Assembly (NCBI GenBank): GCA_035048485.1
Contig: CM068582.1
Span: forward strand, 16,038,001-16,102,000
Length of the DNA stretch: 64,000 nucleotides
Direction of reading: 5' to 3'
Source of the DNA: Pteria penguin
Taxonomy: Eukaryota; Mollusca; Bivalvia; Pterioida; Pteriidae
The notes beneath the pieces were generated by a model. That model did not search any database, was not told the DNA's origin, and saw nothing but the letters and a program-made list of their open reading frames with translations. Below are positions 27,246 to 62,500 of this stretch, piece by piece; the stretch's first letter is position 1; each line of letters opens with the position of its first letter. The translations under genes were made by a program, and so were the position numbers.

Positions 27246-30200
27246 TATGAATATATATATATATGGCACAAAGAAACCGATATTAAAGTAAGATTCAGCT
27301 AGTTACAGTATACTATAGTGGTATAGGATGCTGGGGAGAGGCAGTCATATTTATTCTTGAATTATACTGGCAAAAATAATTGAATTGAATTGATGAAAAG
27401 TAAAATCTAACGCCACCCCCCCCCCCCCCTTTGCCTTCATGTATTCTTCAGATATATAAAAATGTCTATAATTGTATATAAGAATAATGTGTCTGCGTAC
27501 ATTGTAGGTTGATGATGTATTCATTTTCACCATTATTTCGACGTCTTACACAGTTGTGCCAGAGTAAACATTTGTGGCAAACAAAACGCACTTCTTAAAT
27601 ACAAGTCACTGGTGGAGGTTGCTGCCGTACAAACCTCGTTTTCGCATATAGCACTGATATACCTGGTAGTGTAGATCAAATCAGCTTCGTCAAAAAAGGG
27701 GAGGGGCACAAATAACACCACATTCCCCCTTGCCCCTCCCCCCCCCCCTTTCCTCTTACGCCCTTGAGTTTCCTTCATGTTAACGAAAATGGAACAATTG
27801 ATATGATTCATTTGTAATCATCTTAATTTTTATTATGTAGAAAATGAATACTGTGCTTCCACCTCAAATAAACAATGTATAAAAAAAGACTACATCTATT
27901 TCACAATGCAACTATGCATCCAGATATGTACTGGTTTTTAAATGTGAATTCATTTTGTACACACATTCAATGATAACATACCAGCACGTGCGCATCCAGG
28001 GTTGGGGGACTTGGGGTCCTGTTTTCCTTAGGAACAATGCAGCTTTCGCTAAGAATTAGCAATGATATGACAGATGTTCTGCCAGAGGCTTTTTTCAACC
28101 TAGCAAGAATATTATTTTGTCTAATTTACTGCCTCTTTAAGACTTCCCCTCTATAATATTTAATATATTTTCCAAAAATTGAAGTTTATTTCACAAATTT
28201 TATCAAAACTTATATAAATTTACGTGTTAAAGGATTTCCAAGTTGGGAAAGTATAATCACTGAACATGGAAAAAAAAAGGAAAGAAAGAAAAGGAAAGAA
28301 AAAACAGACCACTGCCAAACTGCTCAGAAAATCAAATCATGTTATTTGTACATATAATTACAATGTACGTTTATTGTGTCGTCGAATACTTACAGTCTAT
28401 TTAAGAGTCCAGGTACCCTTTCAACTATAGAATTTAAGAATATAGTGAATATTCGGCTACACACACATAACAGATATTTGTTGAATGATAGATTTTGAGA
28501 TTTGAGATTTATTTACTTTCGAAAGTTACTTATATTTTCGGATATCCCAGTCCAAAATTTACATGTTCAGGGAGCGGATCCAGGTTTTGCAGTCAGGAGG
28601 ATGAAGTCAGGCGAGGCGTCTGGGGACTTCTGAGGACCGAGCAGATCCAGGGCGGAGTTCCTGTAATATGGTGGTTTTAGGGCCTATAGACCGCTCAAAT
28701 TCAACGTCAGTATTCAGTACTATAGCCGCCGTTTCTGTTTTTTTTTTTTTTTTTTTTTTGTTTTTTTTTTTTTTTTTTTTTTTTTTTTGGGGTTTTTTGT
28801 TTTTTTGTGTTTTTTGTTTTTTGTTTTTTGTTTTTTTTTTTTTTTAGGGGAACGTCCCCACCGCCCTCACCCCTTCCTTCTAAATACGTCACTGGTGCTA
28901 ACCGGAATTCAAGTCGTTTTCGGAAAATGAGCTCACGTTTGTTTGGTTTTTTTTTTCTTTTACAGACGACAGGTTATTAATAGAAGACATATTGCACAAA
29001 AAGGCAAATAAGGTAATATTAGACTACTGACACAAATATAGTAGTAAAAGGTAAGTGAAATACTTGAAACTTGTATTTTAATAATTTTCAAATATGCAGT
29101 GTACTGTTTTGTATAAAGAAAGAAGTCGGATGAATCGAAGACCTGTGGTTTGGGGACTAACATCAATTGAAGCATAGTTTGATCTAGAATTTTTTTAAAG
29201 GGAGTTGCAGTCTCCCATGACTAATGTTTTGCACCATTCGGTCTGGAAAGAGGGTGTGTAGTTGCAGCCCTAAAAATGGTTGAAAATTACTTTTTTGGTA
29301 AAATTTTCAGACCAAAGGTGGGGAAAATACTTTCAAAGGCGGGAGTTTCACTGACTTAGGGAGCAACCACTGGATTTTAATTGGGGGGGGGGGGGGGGGC
29401 GGAGATTTTGCAAAAAAAATGTATGCTAACATGGATTAGTAGAATAAATTCCCGCTCTGCATATTGGCAAAATAAAATTTCTGGCTCTAAAAAAAGGCAA
29501 AACATTTTTTCTGAATTAAATATCTTCCGGCCCCCCCCCCCCCTCCAAAATCAAGATCAAATGGTTGCTCCCGTAGGTGACTGAGAGCATGTAAAGGGGA
29601 GAGAAAGGATGGAAAGGCAAGGGAGAATGACAGAAAATATAGGAAAGTGGATGAATGCAGGGTTTTCAGAATAAATGGGATGAAGCAGACAAGGGCAATG
29701 TGTATTATGTGGAGTTGAGAGAATTGAGACGGGGAGAAGAGAGTTATTTCCTTCATGTCCCCCTTTCTGGTTCCTGACAGCTTAATACCATTATGTTTAT
29801 TGATAAGTTTTACTTGTTTTAAAAGACTGGATAAAAAGTGCCGAGTAATAAAATCATCACTCAGAGGCCTTTTTATTATGGCTTACCTTAGCTATTGTCC
29901 GTATTTTTCAAAACTTCTTTTGATCCGCCCAACAAATTTTGGTTAAACTGTATATAGTTGTAGTAGCAGTTATCCTCCACAAAGTTTGTGCTTTTATTCA
30001 AATGTGTTATGATGTGGCTCCACCATAGAAAAAAGAATGCCTAGAGGCTCCTTTGAAATCTTTTTCAGGGGTGGGGGGGGGATGCATGGAATGAAAAACG
30101 AATCATGTTTTAGCGTTATTCGAAGGATGTAACAATCAAGAATATTCGTTCAAATCGGATCCTAGGCGGGACAACACAGACCCAAGAGGGTGACTTCCTT

Positions 30201-31100
30201 TCATAGACTTCCTCAAACTTGCTGCGTAAGTTGACAAACTCAATACATGTACACCAAATTGATCCAGGAAGGTGTTGTAAGTGTTACTGTTTTGGGAGGT
30301 TTGATTGTTTGTTTGTTTTTCCATTCTGAAATTACATTTTGACGCCAGCTGACCCCTCCCCCCCCCCCCCCACCTTTCCGTCTTTTTTCTTACTTGGTCA
30401 TTTCCACGTATTTTTGTCATTTTATGCATATATTTCCTCTGAAGACAAACAAATTTCTCAATTCATTTTACACTACAATAACTTTTTAAATGTTTTACAG
30501 CAATGATTATGTCAACTAAATCATTGAAAAAATGATTGAAAAAAGGAAAAAAACACAAAACAAAACAAACCAAAACTCTGACTTAATCTTATAATCATAT
30601 TGTTGTGTCATTATTTTGATTTATGTAATTTAGAATGCCAGTTTACAGTTATTTGCTTATGATTAAATACACAATAAGCAAGATAAGAAATGCAGTCAGC
30701 TACTTTTGAATTAAGAAATTGTGCTCATGTGAACGATATAGGCCCATTTCGGTCGCATGTGTAAATCTAACGTTAATTTAATCTGACCCAATTCGATATC
30801 TTTATTTTGAAAAGTGTTACACAGAAAAACAATTGAAATGATAAATTGATGAACATACAGGTAGGAGGACTGATGACTGGACAGCTAAAAACAGATTTAC
30901 CAAAATGTATTGATTACTGACACAGAAATAGAAATATTCATATATACTGATAAATACAGCCAGAGAAACAGATATTCGTCCTTACGCAAGTCTACCTAAT
31001 GGACAGAGAAACCGACTTTAAATTGAGACATTTCAATATGCATAATCATCAGGAAATAGTCAAGATATTATTCTATATCATATTCTGTATTTCCTTTCAG
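27246..31100. other. Intergenic / 5' region of copy B
   Basis: It holds many homopolymer runs: C at 27415-27429 and 27739-27748, a long T tract at 28739-28845, G at 29384-29399 and C at 29530-29542. No promoter motif can be supported. A 5' UTR exon probably lies upstream, because 31101 follows a good TTCCTTTCAG acceptor. Confidence 0.45.
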
Positions 31101-31117
31101 GTGGTGAATGGTTAACA

Positions 31118-52227
<21,110 letters not shown>

Positions 52228-52278
52228 AAGTCAGTGTATACGTATTAATATAATTAATAATGTATTTCCAATCTATGC

Positions 52279-52284
52279 AATAAA
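52279..52284 (+). promoter_or_regulatory. Possible polyadenylation signal of copy B
   Basis: AATAAA 52 bp after the stop codon of the 629-residue reading frame. Confidence 0.5.
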
Positions 52285-52559
52285 CAAGCACGTCGATCCC
52301 AAGACAAAAAGGTCAAATAATGATTGGAAACCTGGCAAATGAATGGCAAAAGTTGCATCCGAATAAAAATAGTACTTGATTGTGTCTCACCAGATAAACG
52401 CTATACTTAATTACATGTTAATCAACGTATTTTTGTGTGACCATTTTGTTCAAACATTATCATACATTCATTCTGTGTCGGTATTACTCGTCTACAAAGC
52501 ATGCCATACTAGGTCACGCAGATCATCTAGTTGTATCAATAGTACCCGTGTATATAGTT

Positions 52560-52740
52560 ACAGTTGTGTATACAGTTATAGAGTTATCTAATTATCGAGT
52601 TGTGTAGTTATAGAGTTATCTAGTTATCGAGTTGTGTAGTTATAGAGTTATCTAGTTATCGAGTTGTGTAGTTATACAGTTACCTAGTTATCGAGTTTTG
52701 TAGTTAAAGACTTATGTAGTTATAGAGTTGTGTAATTGTA
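52560..52740. repeat. Minisatellite, about 35-bp units
   Basis: Repeats of GTTATAGAGTTATCTAGTTA then TCGAGTTGTGTA, about five decaying units, 330 bp downstream of copy B. Confidence 0.85.
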
Positions 52741-54234
52741 AACTTAATTGTAGATATGCTACAACAATCTTTTAGCGTTATGCAGCATTTTGTTTCATAC
52801 ATTTCTGTGTTACTGGTTAAGTCTTAATTCAGTTTTTAATATTTGTCTTCATTTTACTCATATATGCATTTTACCACATTTATTGCTTGTAAATACGTTA
52901 TCATACGTTGTCCTTTCATTCTTAATACATTTACTTGTATGTTTTTAATAAATCGATACCCAATATGTTTTATATTTATTGACAGCTTAGAAGAGGCATT
53001 GTTATAAATTGACGGCAGTAAACCCAAAAGAAAACACTGAAAGTGTGTACTATAATTCAAATAAATTTCAATTAATGCATCATTTCAAATGTTTTATTGT
53101 AAGTAAAATAAGAAAGTAACTTGTATAACAGGACTAAGGCACTAACAATATACCACAGTCGACATTCACGGATCCCTGAAATTCAGAGGCGAGACCAGGT
53201 GTCCGTGAGCGACTCCTGTCTGGCTAGCCACACCCGCCGTGAATGCCCTTACATACAAACGAAACAAATATAATTCAGCACTGTATATATACATAAATGC
53301 AAACAAATACTGTGTAGAAAGTGCCACAGCCACACAACATCAGGGAAAAGGGTATAATAACACTTAAGTCAATCCCTTCGCGGGGAACTTTTTCACGAGC
53401 TCCACCATGCCGAGGGATTAAGTGTGATGTTAAGTACAAATTTAAAAATGTATTCTTTTATTAATGTAACAAGAATCAGTGTAAGGGACATGTTCGCACT
53501 TTCTCCAGTTACAAAGCAGACCACATGAATTGTTTGGCTCAACATTTTGCGTTATGTCTTTGTCACGCTTGGCCGACTTGCAGATTTCGTTACGGCCTCA
53601 GATTTTCCAGAGTCGGGGACGTCGGCGTTGGATGGCACCGACCTGCTGTAGGAACATCTTTATTCATAGCTACGCCTGGAGTACAGCTAGACTACTTCAG
53701 ACTTGTCCCGATTCATCAAGAGTGGGTCACAACTGACTAAGACCAAGATGGCCGTCATTCTATAGATTTGAAAATACTCTTGACATAAAGTAGACGATAT
53801 AGTCACAGTTTCATTGGTGGTCAACTTCTAGCAATTTTAGCAACATGCCTTCTAAAGTTGTGACTCACCACTGCTGCTGCAGATCTCGAGAGAGTCCAAG
53901 ACGAAATTGATCGTATGTAAAAAGCTGTGCTTTGAAAAACATAAATTGGTAATGAATTGGTTTTTAAACCGTCGTTAGCCATTGCATTGATTTGTCGGCT
54001 TAAGTCGTAGCGATGTCGTGAAGTCATACATTTGGAGCCATGGCGGCTTAAGTCGTAGCGATGTCGTGAAGTCATACATTTGAAGCCATGGCGGATTTAG
54101 AAGAGGATTAGTAATAAATAACGTAGAGCCACGACCTCGCCTGTCGGCTCATGTTCTATTGCATTGTAGCCTGATCATATTGAACAATACTACAGCCTAT
54201 TATCCTGATTTCCCATGACTTCGCCTCGGTTGAC
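52741..54234. other. Intergenic, copy B to CUB gene
   Basis: A GC-richer segment at 53150-53260 (GGCGAGACCAGGTGTCCGTG) looks like a dispersed repeat but has no partner in the window. No gene is recognised. Confidence 0.4.
53994..54092. repeat. 50-bp tandem duplication
   Basis: GGCTTAAGTCGTAGCGATGT followed by CGTGAAGTCATACATTTG is present twice in tandem. Confidence 0.85.
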
Positions 54235-54710
54235 AAAGACTGCTATTATTAACATAAACTGCGCTATAGTTGACAGAGACTGTGCTATAGTTGACAAAGA
54301 CTGTGCTATGATTGACAAAGACTGTGCTATAATTAACATAAACTGTGCTATAATTAACATAAACTGTGCTATGCTTGACACTGTGCCATGATTGACAAAG
54401 ACTGTGCTATAATTAACATAAACTGTGCTATAATTAACATAAACTGTGCTATAATTAACATAAATTGTGCTATGGTTGACAGAGACTGTGCTATGATTGA
54501 CAAAGACTGTGCTATAATTAACATAAACTGTGCTGTAAATAACAAACTGTGCAATGATTGACAAAGACTGTGCTATGACTGACAAAGACTTGGCTATGCT
54601 ATGACTTCCCATGATTCGCCTCGGTTGACAAAGACTGTGATATGGTTAACAGTGATTGTGCTATGATTGACAAAGACAGTGCTATTATTAACAAAGATGT
54701 ACTTCTCATA
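54235..54710. repeat. 20-21-bp tandem repeat array
   Basis: Units of two kinds alternate: CTGTGCTATAATTAACATAA and CTGTGCTATGATTGACAAAG, more than 20 in all. The borders CTTCGCCTCGGTTGACAAAG and GATTCGCCTCGGTTGACAAA suggest a larger duplication as well. Confidence 0.9.
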
Positions 54711-54957
54711 TCAGTTTCTCATGACAGATAGACAAAGGACCTTCTTCATACATAAAGCGTACTCTTCTTAAAATGCCATTAGCCGCATTTGACGCCTGTT
54801 CTCTACACAGCTTAGTAACGGAAGAAAAATATTGCTAGTGACGTTCCGGACTTCACCCCAAAATCTGCTTCGTTATCATCGTCGTCATCATCATCATTAT
54901 CTTCGTCATCATAATCATTATCATTGTGGTATTAATATCTTCCATCATCATGACAAG

Positions 54958-55215
54958 GTTGGTTGATTGATTGTTGTACGTTACTCCACGATTATTTCAC
55001 TTGTATGGTGACGGCATCTGTCTAATGCACTGCATAGAAATTCATACCTTTGCAACAGACCCACTCGAGGCAGTGATGTATCTTTTACATACAACGCCTA
55101 CCGTGACACGAGACCACGCTTTTTACTTTCTCGTCCGAAAGACGGCACACCGATGTGCCTATGGCGGGAGTCGAACCCGGGACCTTACGAGCCGAGCACT
55201 TCATCCTCTGACCCA
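54958..55215 (-). mobile_element. tRNA-derived SINE, near full length
   Basis: Minus-strand copy: tail GATTGATTGTT at 54962, body with CCACGATTATTTCAC and GGTGACGGCATCTG, and the tRNA-like head at the right end (GGGAGTCGAACCCGGGACC is a reversed B box at about 55167-55185). Confidence 0.8.
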
Positions 55216-55617
55216 CACTGAATTTTACAAGATTGGAAACAACTCCTATGTCAAATACGGTTGAAGAAATGCAATAATACACCCTTTAGAATTTCAATTT
55301 CAAGGTTCTCTACTGATAACTTTCACAATAAAACATCAACTATTCTTTCCTATTTTGTTAAGTTCTCTTTGAACAAGCCAACACATATTTCATTCTCACT
55401 ACTATACGAATGGATTGCCCTTCTATATCAGTAGGAAACGAAATATGATCGTGGTGTAAAACAGCAACTCTGCAATTGTCAATTAACGCAAAATTGTTGC
55501 CTAATAATGCGGTGTAGTTGATTCTATGATTTAGTATATGTACTTCATTTTTAAATCAAATAGAGTGAAATAATAAAATATTCTTAACACACTCTCTATT
55601 ATTGATCAGATACATTA

Positions 55618-56010
55618 TTTAAAATAAGTAAGTAAATAAATATTTAAAATAAGTAAGTAAATAAATATTTAAAATAAGTAAGTAAATAAATATTTAAAAT
55701 AAGTAAAATATTTAAAATAAGTAAGTAAATAAATATTTAAAATAAGTAAGTAAATAAATATTTAAAATAAGTAAAATATTTAAAATAAGTAAGTAAATAA
55801 ATATTTAAAATAAGTAAGTAAATAAATATTTAAAATAAGTAAAATATTTAAAATAGGTAAGTAAATAAATATTTAAAATAAGTAAGTAAATAAATATTTA
55901 AAATAAGTAAGTAAATAAATATTTAAAATAAGTAAGTAAATAAATATCTAAAATAAGTAAGTGAATAAATATTTAAAATAAGTAAGTAAGTAAGTAAAGT
56001 AAATAAATAA
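55618..56010. repeat. AAATAAGTAAGTAAATAAAT minisatellite
   Basis: About 15 units of roughly 26 bp (TTTAAAATAAGTAAGTAAAT with AAATA), some shortened by loss of one GTAAATAAAT block. Confidence 0.92.
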
Positions 56011-56592
56011 CCCCATTCCATATATCTCTGTTTTATGTTCAATAGACTATTTCCAAGTTTTCGATTTCAGTATGGAATTCTTAAATATTACCAAAACGTG
56101 ACTGCGGACAAATATTAATATTTCAATTACATAATTTCAATCAATAAAACTTCAAGGGCAAATTTGTCTTTTCAATTTTTAAGAAGAAATTATTGTTTTC
56201 CATTCGGTTTGTACTCTTATAATTTTTTTGTTTAGAGTAATCTTTGAATTTTGTTCACATCGCGTTCCCACGGACTAATAATTCCACTAAAAGTTAGGAC
56301 AATATAAAATAAACGAAACTCGAAAACGATCAATTGATAAATTTCTTGCATAATAGCTACTTAATTGAATTCAATGATGGAAATGCAAAATGAGTTTCAT
56401 TTCTGCAAAACAATTCAAGGAAGAATAGCGTGTATAAACATACTTAACCACAATAAAAATAAAACAATTTGTATCACCAGATCAGAAAGATTATGGAAGG
56501 AGTACATCTAATGACCTACTTATACATGTAACACATGTCACTCCCAACCTCAGTTATCCGGATGTTCAACACTTGAGCACTGACATCACAAA

Positions 56593-59500
56593 ATGGAGAA
56601 CATGATTTCTATTCTGTATTTACTGCATAAGATACTGCCATGTACAGCAGCGACAACTATACCACCTTACGGTAAGTACATATGTACCTACGGGAGGCGT
56701 TCACCTTTCGAAACTTGGACATTGGTGGATTCGTCGGAAGAAAATAGCGCGGAGTAATTTTCTTGCGATGAGTTAGATAACGGAGGCCAGTGTGTTGAGA
56801 TCACTACGACATCCGAGCGTGACCGCAAGGCTCTCCAAGACACCTCTAATGTCTGAAGGCCATCGGTGATTATTGTGGATTCATTCTCTTGAGGTCATTA
56901 TCCCACAACTGCTTTATCGGCAAACAAGTCACCGAGCACGGCATAAGTGTCGGTTGATATATTTCTGCATCAGTCCCGGATGAGTATAGGAACGACACCG
57001 ACATGCGCCCCTTCAAGATATGTAAAAGCTTGGATTTTACTGTAGGCCCTTACATACCTCGCGCGTTCCGAAGTTTCAACTAACAAAATTTCTATAAAAA
57101 GTTACCAATGCAGTCAGCAAACAGAAATATTGCTAAAAAGATTTTTAAAAATGTGATGCATTCCTATAGATACACCTCCCAAAGATACACGATTGCATGG
57201 TCTGCTATGCTAAATACCTGACCGGGGCCCAGTTTCCAACGATAGTCGGTCCTGACCCTCATAATTTTAGTATACAGTACGGGTCCCTCCGGATGGTACT
57301 TTCTGTTTACACAAAATCAATATTTATTAAGCGGCAACCAGCCTTAAGTGACAACTTTTCCACATTATATACATGACACAGTGTATTTTATTATTTTCAA
57401 ACTATTCCCATATAATATCATGATCATGCTTCTGGGGGTTTTTTTCAGATCCCCCATGTGGTGATATACTAGAGGATGCACGTACCGGAACCATCACACT
57501 ACCCACCGCCCCCACCACCGGTACTTACAGCTCGGATATGCAGTGTAGATGGGAATTGATAGCCCCTAAACATCATGCAATAGCCATCGTCTCTGCAGAC
57601 TTCGCGATTGAAGACTCCAAAAATTGCATGTACGTAAGATGAATTATGTACTTATAAGAAGACAGTTTGTGAAAATATTACATAAAATCATTTCTATTTT
57701 CTGTTGTATTACATTATTCTGGTCCAGAACTGTGATTTCATTAAACTGTGATTTATTCAAAATTCCAAAATGGTGTTGTTTTTTTCTTAAAGATTTATTA
57801 ACATTACCAGCCCTTAACAAATAGCACATTGCATCGGGCAATGCATGTGCTTTACAAAATAATTAGTTGAATATCTATGATTTTCACATCACAACCATTA
57901 TGTTAATCATAATAAGTTGGGATCAGATAATCTCTGATACTTTTTTGAAAATTTTATAATCAAAACCTGCATTCTATTTCTCAAAGTACAATAGTACAAG
58001 TAACAATGTCTTTTTAATATATTCCCATATTCTGTTTCTCTTTCGTTTTTTTACCCGTGTATACATTTTACATTTATAGATATTAAAAACAATGACAAAA
58101 TTCCAAAATGTTTAATAAGATAAAATAATAAAAAAAAATCAACAGTAGAACATAACTGTATCGATCAATTTAACTTACATCTTGCGCTGATCCAGAAGGA
58201 TGGACTGGGGTCTGAACCCACTCTGAGATTCGGCGAAAATTTTCGATGTGAAATAAGTAATTTGACACACAATAAAACATGGTTGGGCCCCTTCTTGGAA
58301 AATCCATTGGGATCGACCCCCCTCTCAACAAAATTTCTGATTCCGCGCCTAAACATGTACGCTAAAACACAAAAATCAAACAACAGTTGCAAATGAAATA
58401 ATTGAAAACAAATACAGAAATGTACACTCAATTGAACAGAAAACATAGGTTAACTTAATACGTGACGTGAGACTGAAGTACTGTAACAGTTAAACGTGTT
58501 TTAAGATGGAAGGCAGAATAGTGACCACTTATAGCAGGTGGTCTCCTAACTAAGTGTAGACAGAAACATAGAAATATGGTTGATGAAGACAGGTGGCTGT
58601 ATAAGACAGGTGGTTGTATAAGACAGGTGGTTGTATAAGACAGGTGGTTGCTTAATACAGGTGGTCTTTAAAGCAGGCCTGACTGTGCATACACATATAT
58701 TATGTATTCAAATTTTCAAACATTGCATATCTATGATGGGACAGAATGTGATTCTTTCATCGTTCTTGTACTGCTTTTGTATGCACTCTTCACTTTTGAA
58801 GGTGGGATTATCTGGAGATCAGAGAAGGTAATGAGAGTTTGTCCGGACCCGTTTTCTGTGGTCACCAGCAAGTTGCATTCCTGTCTACGTCATCTCATGT
58901 ATTTATCCACTTCACATCAGATAGCTTTTACGAAGAAAGAGGGTTTATCTTGAAATACCAGGCGGTCAATATAGGTAATATCTGGTACAGAAATAACCAT
59001 CATAATTGTTAATCATCATCATCATCATCATCTTAAATATTCATTAAATATTGAAATATGCCACAAAATTTCTTTTTTGTGATAAAATAAAATAAAATAA
59101 AACCCCACAAAACAGAGGTCACGCGTCATGGTAGACGTGGCGCGTAAAATATACTTCGCTGCTTTGGAATTTCCCACGGGAAATCTACTATCTTAGTCTT
59201 AAAGAAATATATTCTGGTATATTAATCCCACATGAACATACTATCTCTTACCGCTTTGGAAATTATACTATTTCGATTTTAATTCTATAATAAACGACAA
59301 ACATGTAAATCAGAATAAGCACTAAATTTCCATTCCAGACATTGAAATGTTTGCTGTTGTTCCCAATTGTGTATATTGAAACCGCTGATGTGAAAACCAA
59401 GCTCAAAAGGCAAAGCGAAGATTTTGTTTTTCTTTATATCCAAATAAAACTACTATACAGAAAACTGTGTGAATCTTGCTGGCAGTTTGAAAATTTAACA

Positions 59501-62500
59501 TTGGGCCCTATGAGAACAAATTATTATCAATTGACCTATAATTATAACAGACTAGAACGACCGGTGTGTTATATATTCTGAAATGAGTAACGAAGCAGAC
59601 TTGCTATGAATATATTCGTCAATGTTGCTTACATATATATGTACACAAATAAATATAAATTCTTTGCAATACATTAACATACTCACGAGTTCATACAAAC
59701 GAACATTCTGAATATACATGTATTGCAAGCAAGACATTCCCAACTAGCGGTACAATAGTACTAAGTGACTTTATTTGTACCTAAAGAGATATCTCCTTTC
59801 TCTTACTGAGGTTTTATTTCTTATATAGACAAAGATAACCACTATTGATTGACGCACATACTAATCAGGGGAGGCGATGAATTGACCAATAGTTACTGAG
59901 TATTATTCCGTTTTTGTTTGTGATCTAAATTCTATATGAAATAATTTTACAGGAAATATGGAAAGGTCTATGTGCAACCACACGATTTCTAAAGATGGAA
60001 GTATCACTAGTCCAAATTACCCTTCGCAATATCCTCCGAACACCGCATGTCTCTACAATATACAGGTAATGTGGCTATGTTATCCTCCACAATATCCTCC
60101 GAACACCACATGTCTCTACAATATACATGTAATGTAACTATGTTATCCTCCACAATATCCTCCGCACACCACATGTCTCTGCAATATACATGTAATGTAG
60201 CTATGTTATCCTCCACAATATCCTCCGAACACCACATGTCTCTACAATACACAGGTAATGTAGCTATCTTATCCTCCACAATATCCTCCGAATACCACAT
60301 GTCTCTAAAATATACAGGTAATGTAGCTATGTTATCCTCCACAATATCTTCCGACCACGGCATGTCTCTATAATATACATGTAATGTAGCAATGTTATCC
60401 TCCACAATATCCTCCGAACACCCCATGTCTCTACAATATACAGATAATGTAGCTATGTTATCCTCCACAATATCCTCCGTACACCACATGTCTCTACAAT
60501 ACACAGGTAATGTAGCTATTTTATCCTCCTCAATATCCTCCGTACACCGCATGTCTCTACAATATACAGATGATGTAGCTATGTTATCCTCCTCAATATC
60601 CTCCGTACACCGCATGTCTCTACAATATACAGATAATGTAGCTATGTTATCCTCCTCAATATCCTCCGTACACCGCATGTCTCTACAATATACAGGTAAT
60701 GTAGCTATGTTATCCTCCACAATATCCTCCGTACACCACATGTCTCTACAATATACAGGTAATGTAGATTTGTTATCCTCCACAATATCCTCCGTACACC
60801 GCATGTCTCTACAATATACAGGTAATGTAGCTATGTTATCCTCCACAATATCCTCCGAACACCGCATGTCTCTATAGTATACAGGTAATGTAGATTTGTT
60901 ATCCTCCACAATATCCTCCGAACACCACATGTCTCTATAGTATACAGGTAATGTAGCTATGTTATCCTCCACAATATCCTCCGAACACCACATGTCTCTA
61001 CAATATACAGGTAATGTAGATTTGTTATCCTCCACAATATCCTCCGTACACCGCATGTCTCTACAATATACAGGTAATGTAGCTATGTTATCCTCCACAA
61101 TATCCTCCGAACACCACATGTCTCTACAATACACAGGTAATGTAGCTATGTTATCCTCCACAATATCCTCCGAATACCACATGTCTCTACAATATACAGG
61201 TAATGTAGCTATGTTATCCTCCACAATATCCTCCGAACACCGCATGTCTCTATAATATACAGGTAATGTAGCTATGTTATCCTCCTCAATATCCTCCGTA
61301 CACCGCATGTCTCTACAATATACAGATGATGTAGCTATGTTATCCTCCTCAATATCCTCCGTACACCGCATGTCTCTACAATATACAGATAATGTAGCTA
61401 TGTTATCCTCCTCAATATCCTCCGTACACCGCATGTCTCTACAATATACAGGTAATGTAGCTATGTTATCCTCCACAATATCCTCCGTACACCACATGTC
61501 TCTACAGTATACAGGTAATGTAGCTATGTTATCCCCCACAATATCCTCCGAACACCACATGTCTCTACAATATACAGGTAATGTAGATTTGTTATCCTCC
61601 ACAATATCCTCCGTACACCGCATGTCTCTACAATATACAGGTAATGTAGCTATGTTATCCTCCACAATATCCTCCGTACACCGCATGTCTCTACAATATA
61701 CAGGTAATGTAGCTATGTTATCCTCCACAATATCCTCCGAACACCACATGTCTCTACAATATACAGGTAATGTAGCTATGTTATCCTCCACAATATCCTC
61801 CGTACACCACATGTCTCTACAGTATACAGGTAATGTAGCTATGTTATCCTCCACAATATCCTCCGAACACCACATGTCTCTACAATATACAGGTAATGTA
61901 GATTTGTTATCCTCCACAATATCCTCCGTACACCGCATGTCTCTACAATATACAGGTAATGTAGCTATGTTATCCTCCACAATATCCTCCGAACACCACA
62001 TGTCTCTACAATATACAGATAATGTAGCTATATTATCCTCCACAATATCCTCCGCACACTGCATGTCTCTACAATATACAGGTAATGTAGCTATGTTATC
62101 CTCCACAATATCCTCCGAACACCGCATGTCTCTACAATATAGCTATGTTATCCTTCAGAATAAAAGAAGAAAGAAACAACCAAACAAACAATAAACAACG
62201 ACGCATGAAAGAAGAAAGAAACAAACAAACAAAGAAATAAACAAACAAACAAGCAAAGAAGAAACAAAGAGAGTAACTATGTTAACTTTCAGAATATCAT
62301 CCGAACATTGCATAAAAAGAAAGAAATAAACAAACAAACAAATAAACAGACAGACAAACAAACAAACAAAGAGGAAACAAAGAAAGAAACATCTAAATGT
62401 TCATGTCACTTGTTCTTCATAACATTTGCAATGGAAATTTTCTTTGGAATATATTAAATTACTAAAGATAGTCAAGTTTGTTTCACAAATGATCATCAGT

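Noticed and set aside
26316..27302. His/Arg/Ser-rich ORFs of 60-90 codons
   Set aside because: They are translations of the GCGATG/CATCGC arrays in several frames on both strands.
30860..30905. Second hammerhead candidate (CTGATGA at 30871)
   Set aside because: There is no stem II followed by GAAA at the needed distance.
54190..54612. 140-codon minus-strand ORF
   Set aside because: It is built of the 20-21-bp tandem repeat; there is no start context and no family resemblance.
58165..58446. Minus-strand ORF with RRGIRNFVERGVDPNGFSKK
   Set aside because: It resembles scattered low-value repeat sequence in the window (for example AGAAATTTTTTGAATGAGGG at 21638) and lies within a CUB gene intron. 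It is not supported as a gene.
60007..62127. 706-codon minus-strand ORF with a 21-residue repeat, and long plus-strand ORFs in the same place
   Set aside because: All are products of a 63-bp tandem repeat whose length is divisible by three and which lacks stops in those frames. The unit is explained by the CUB exon junction on the plus strand, and there is no promoter, start context or non-repeat coding sequence.
60030..62140. CRISPR-like array
   Set aside because: There are no unique spacers; units are contiguous and nearly identical, in an animal intron.
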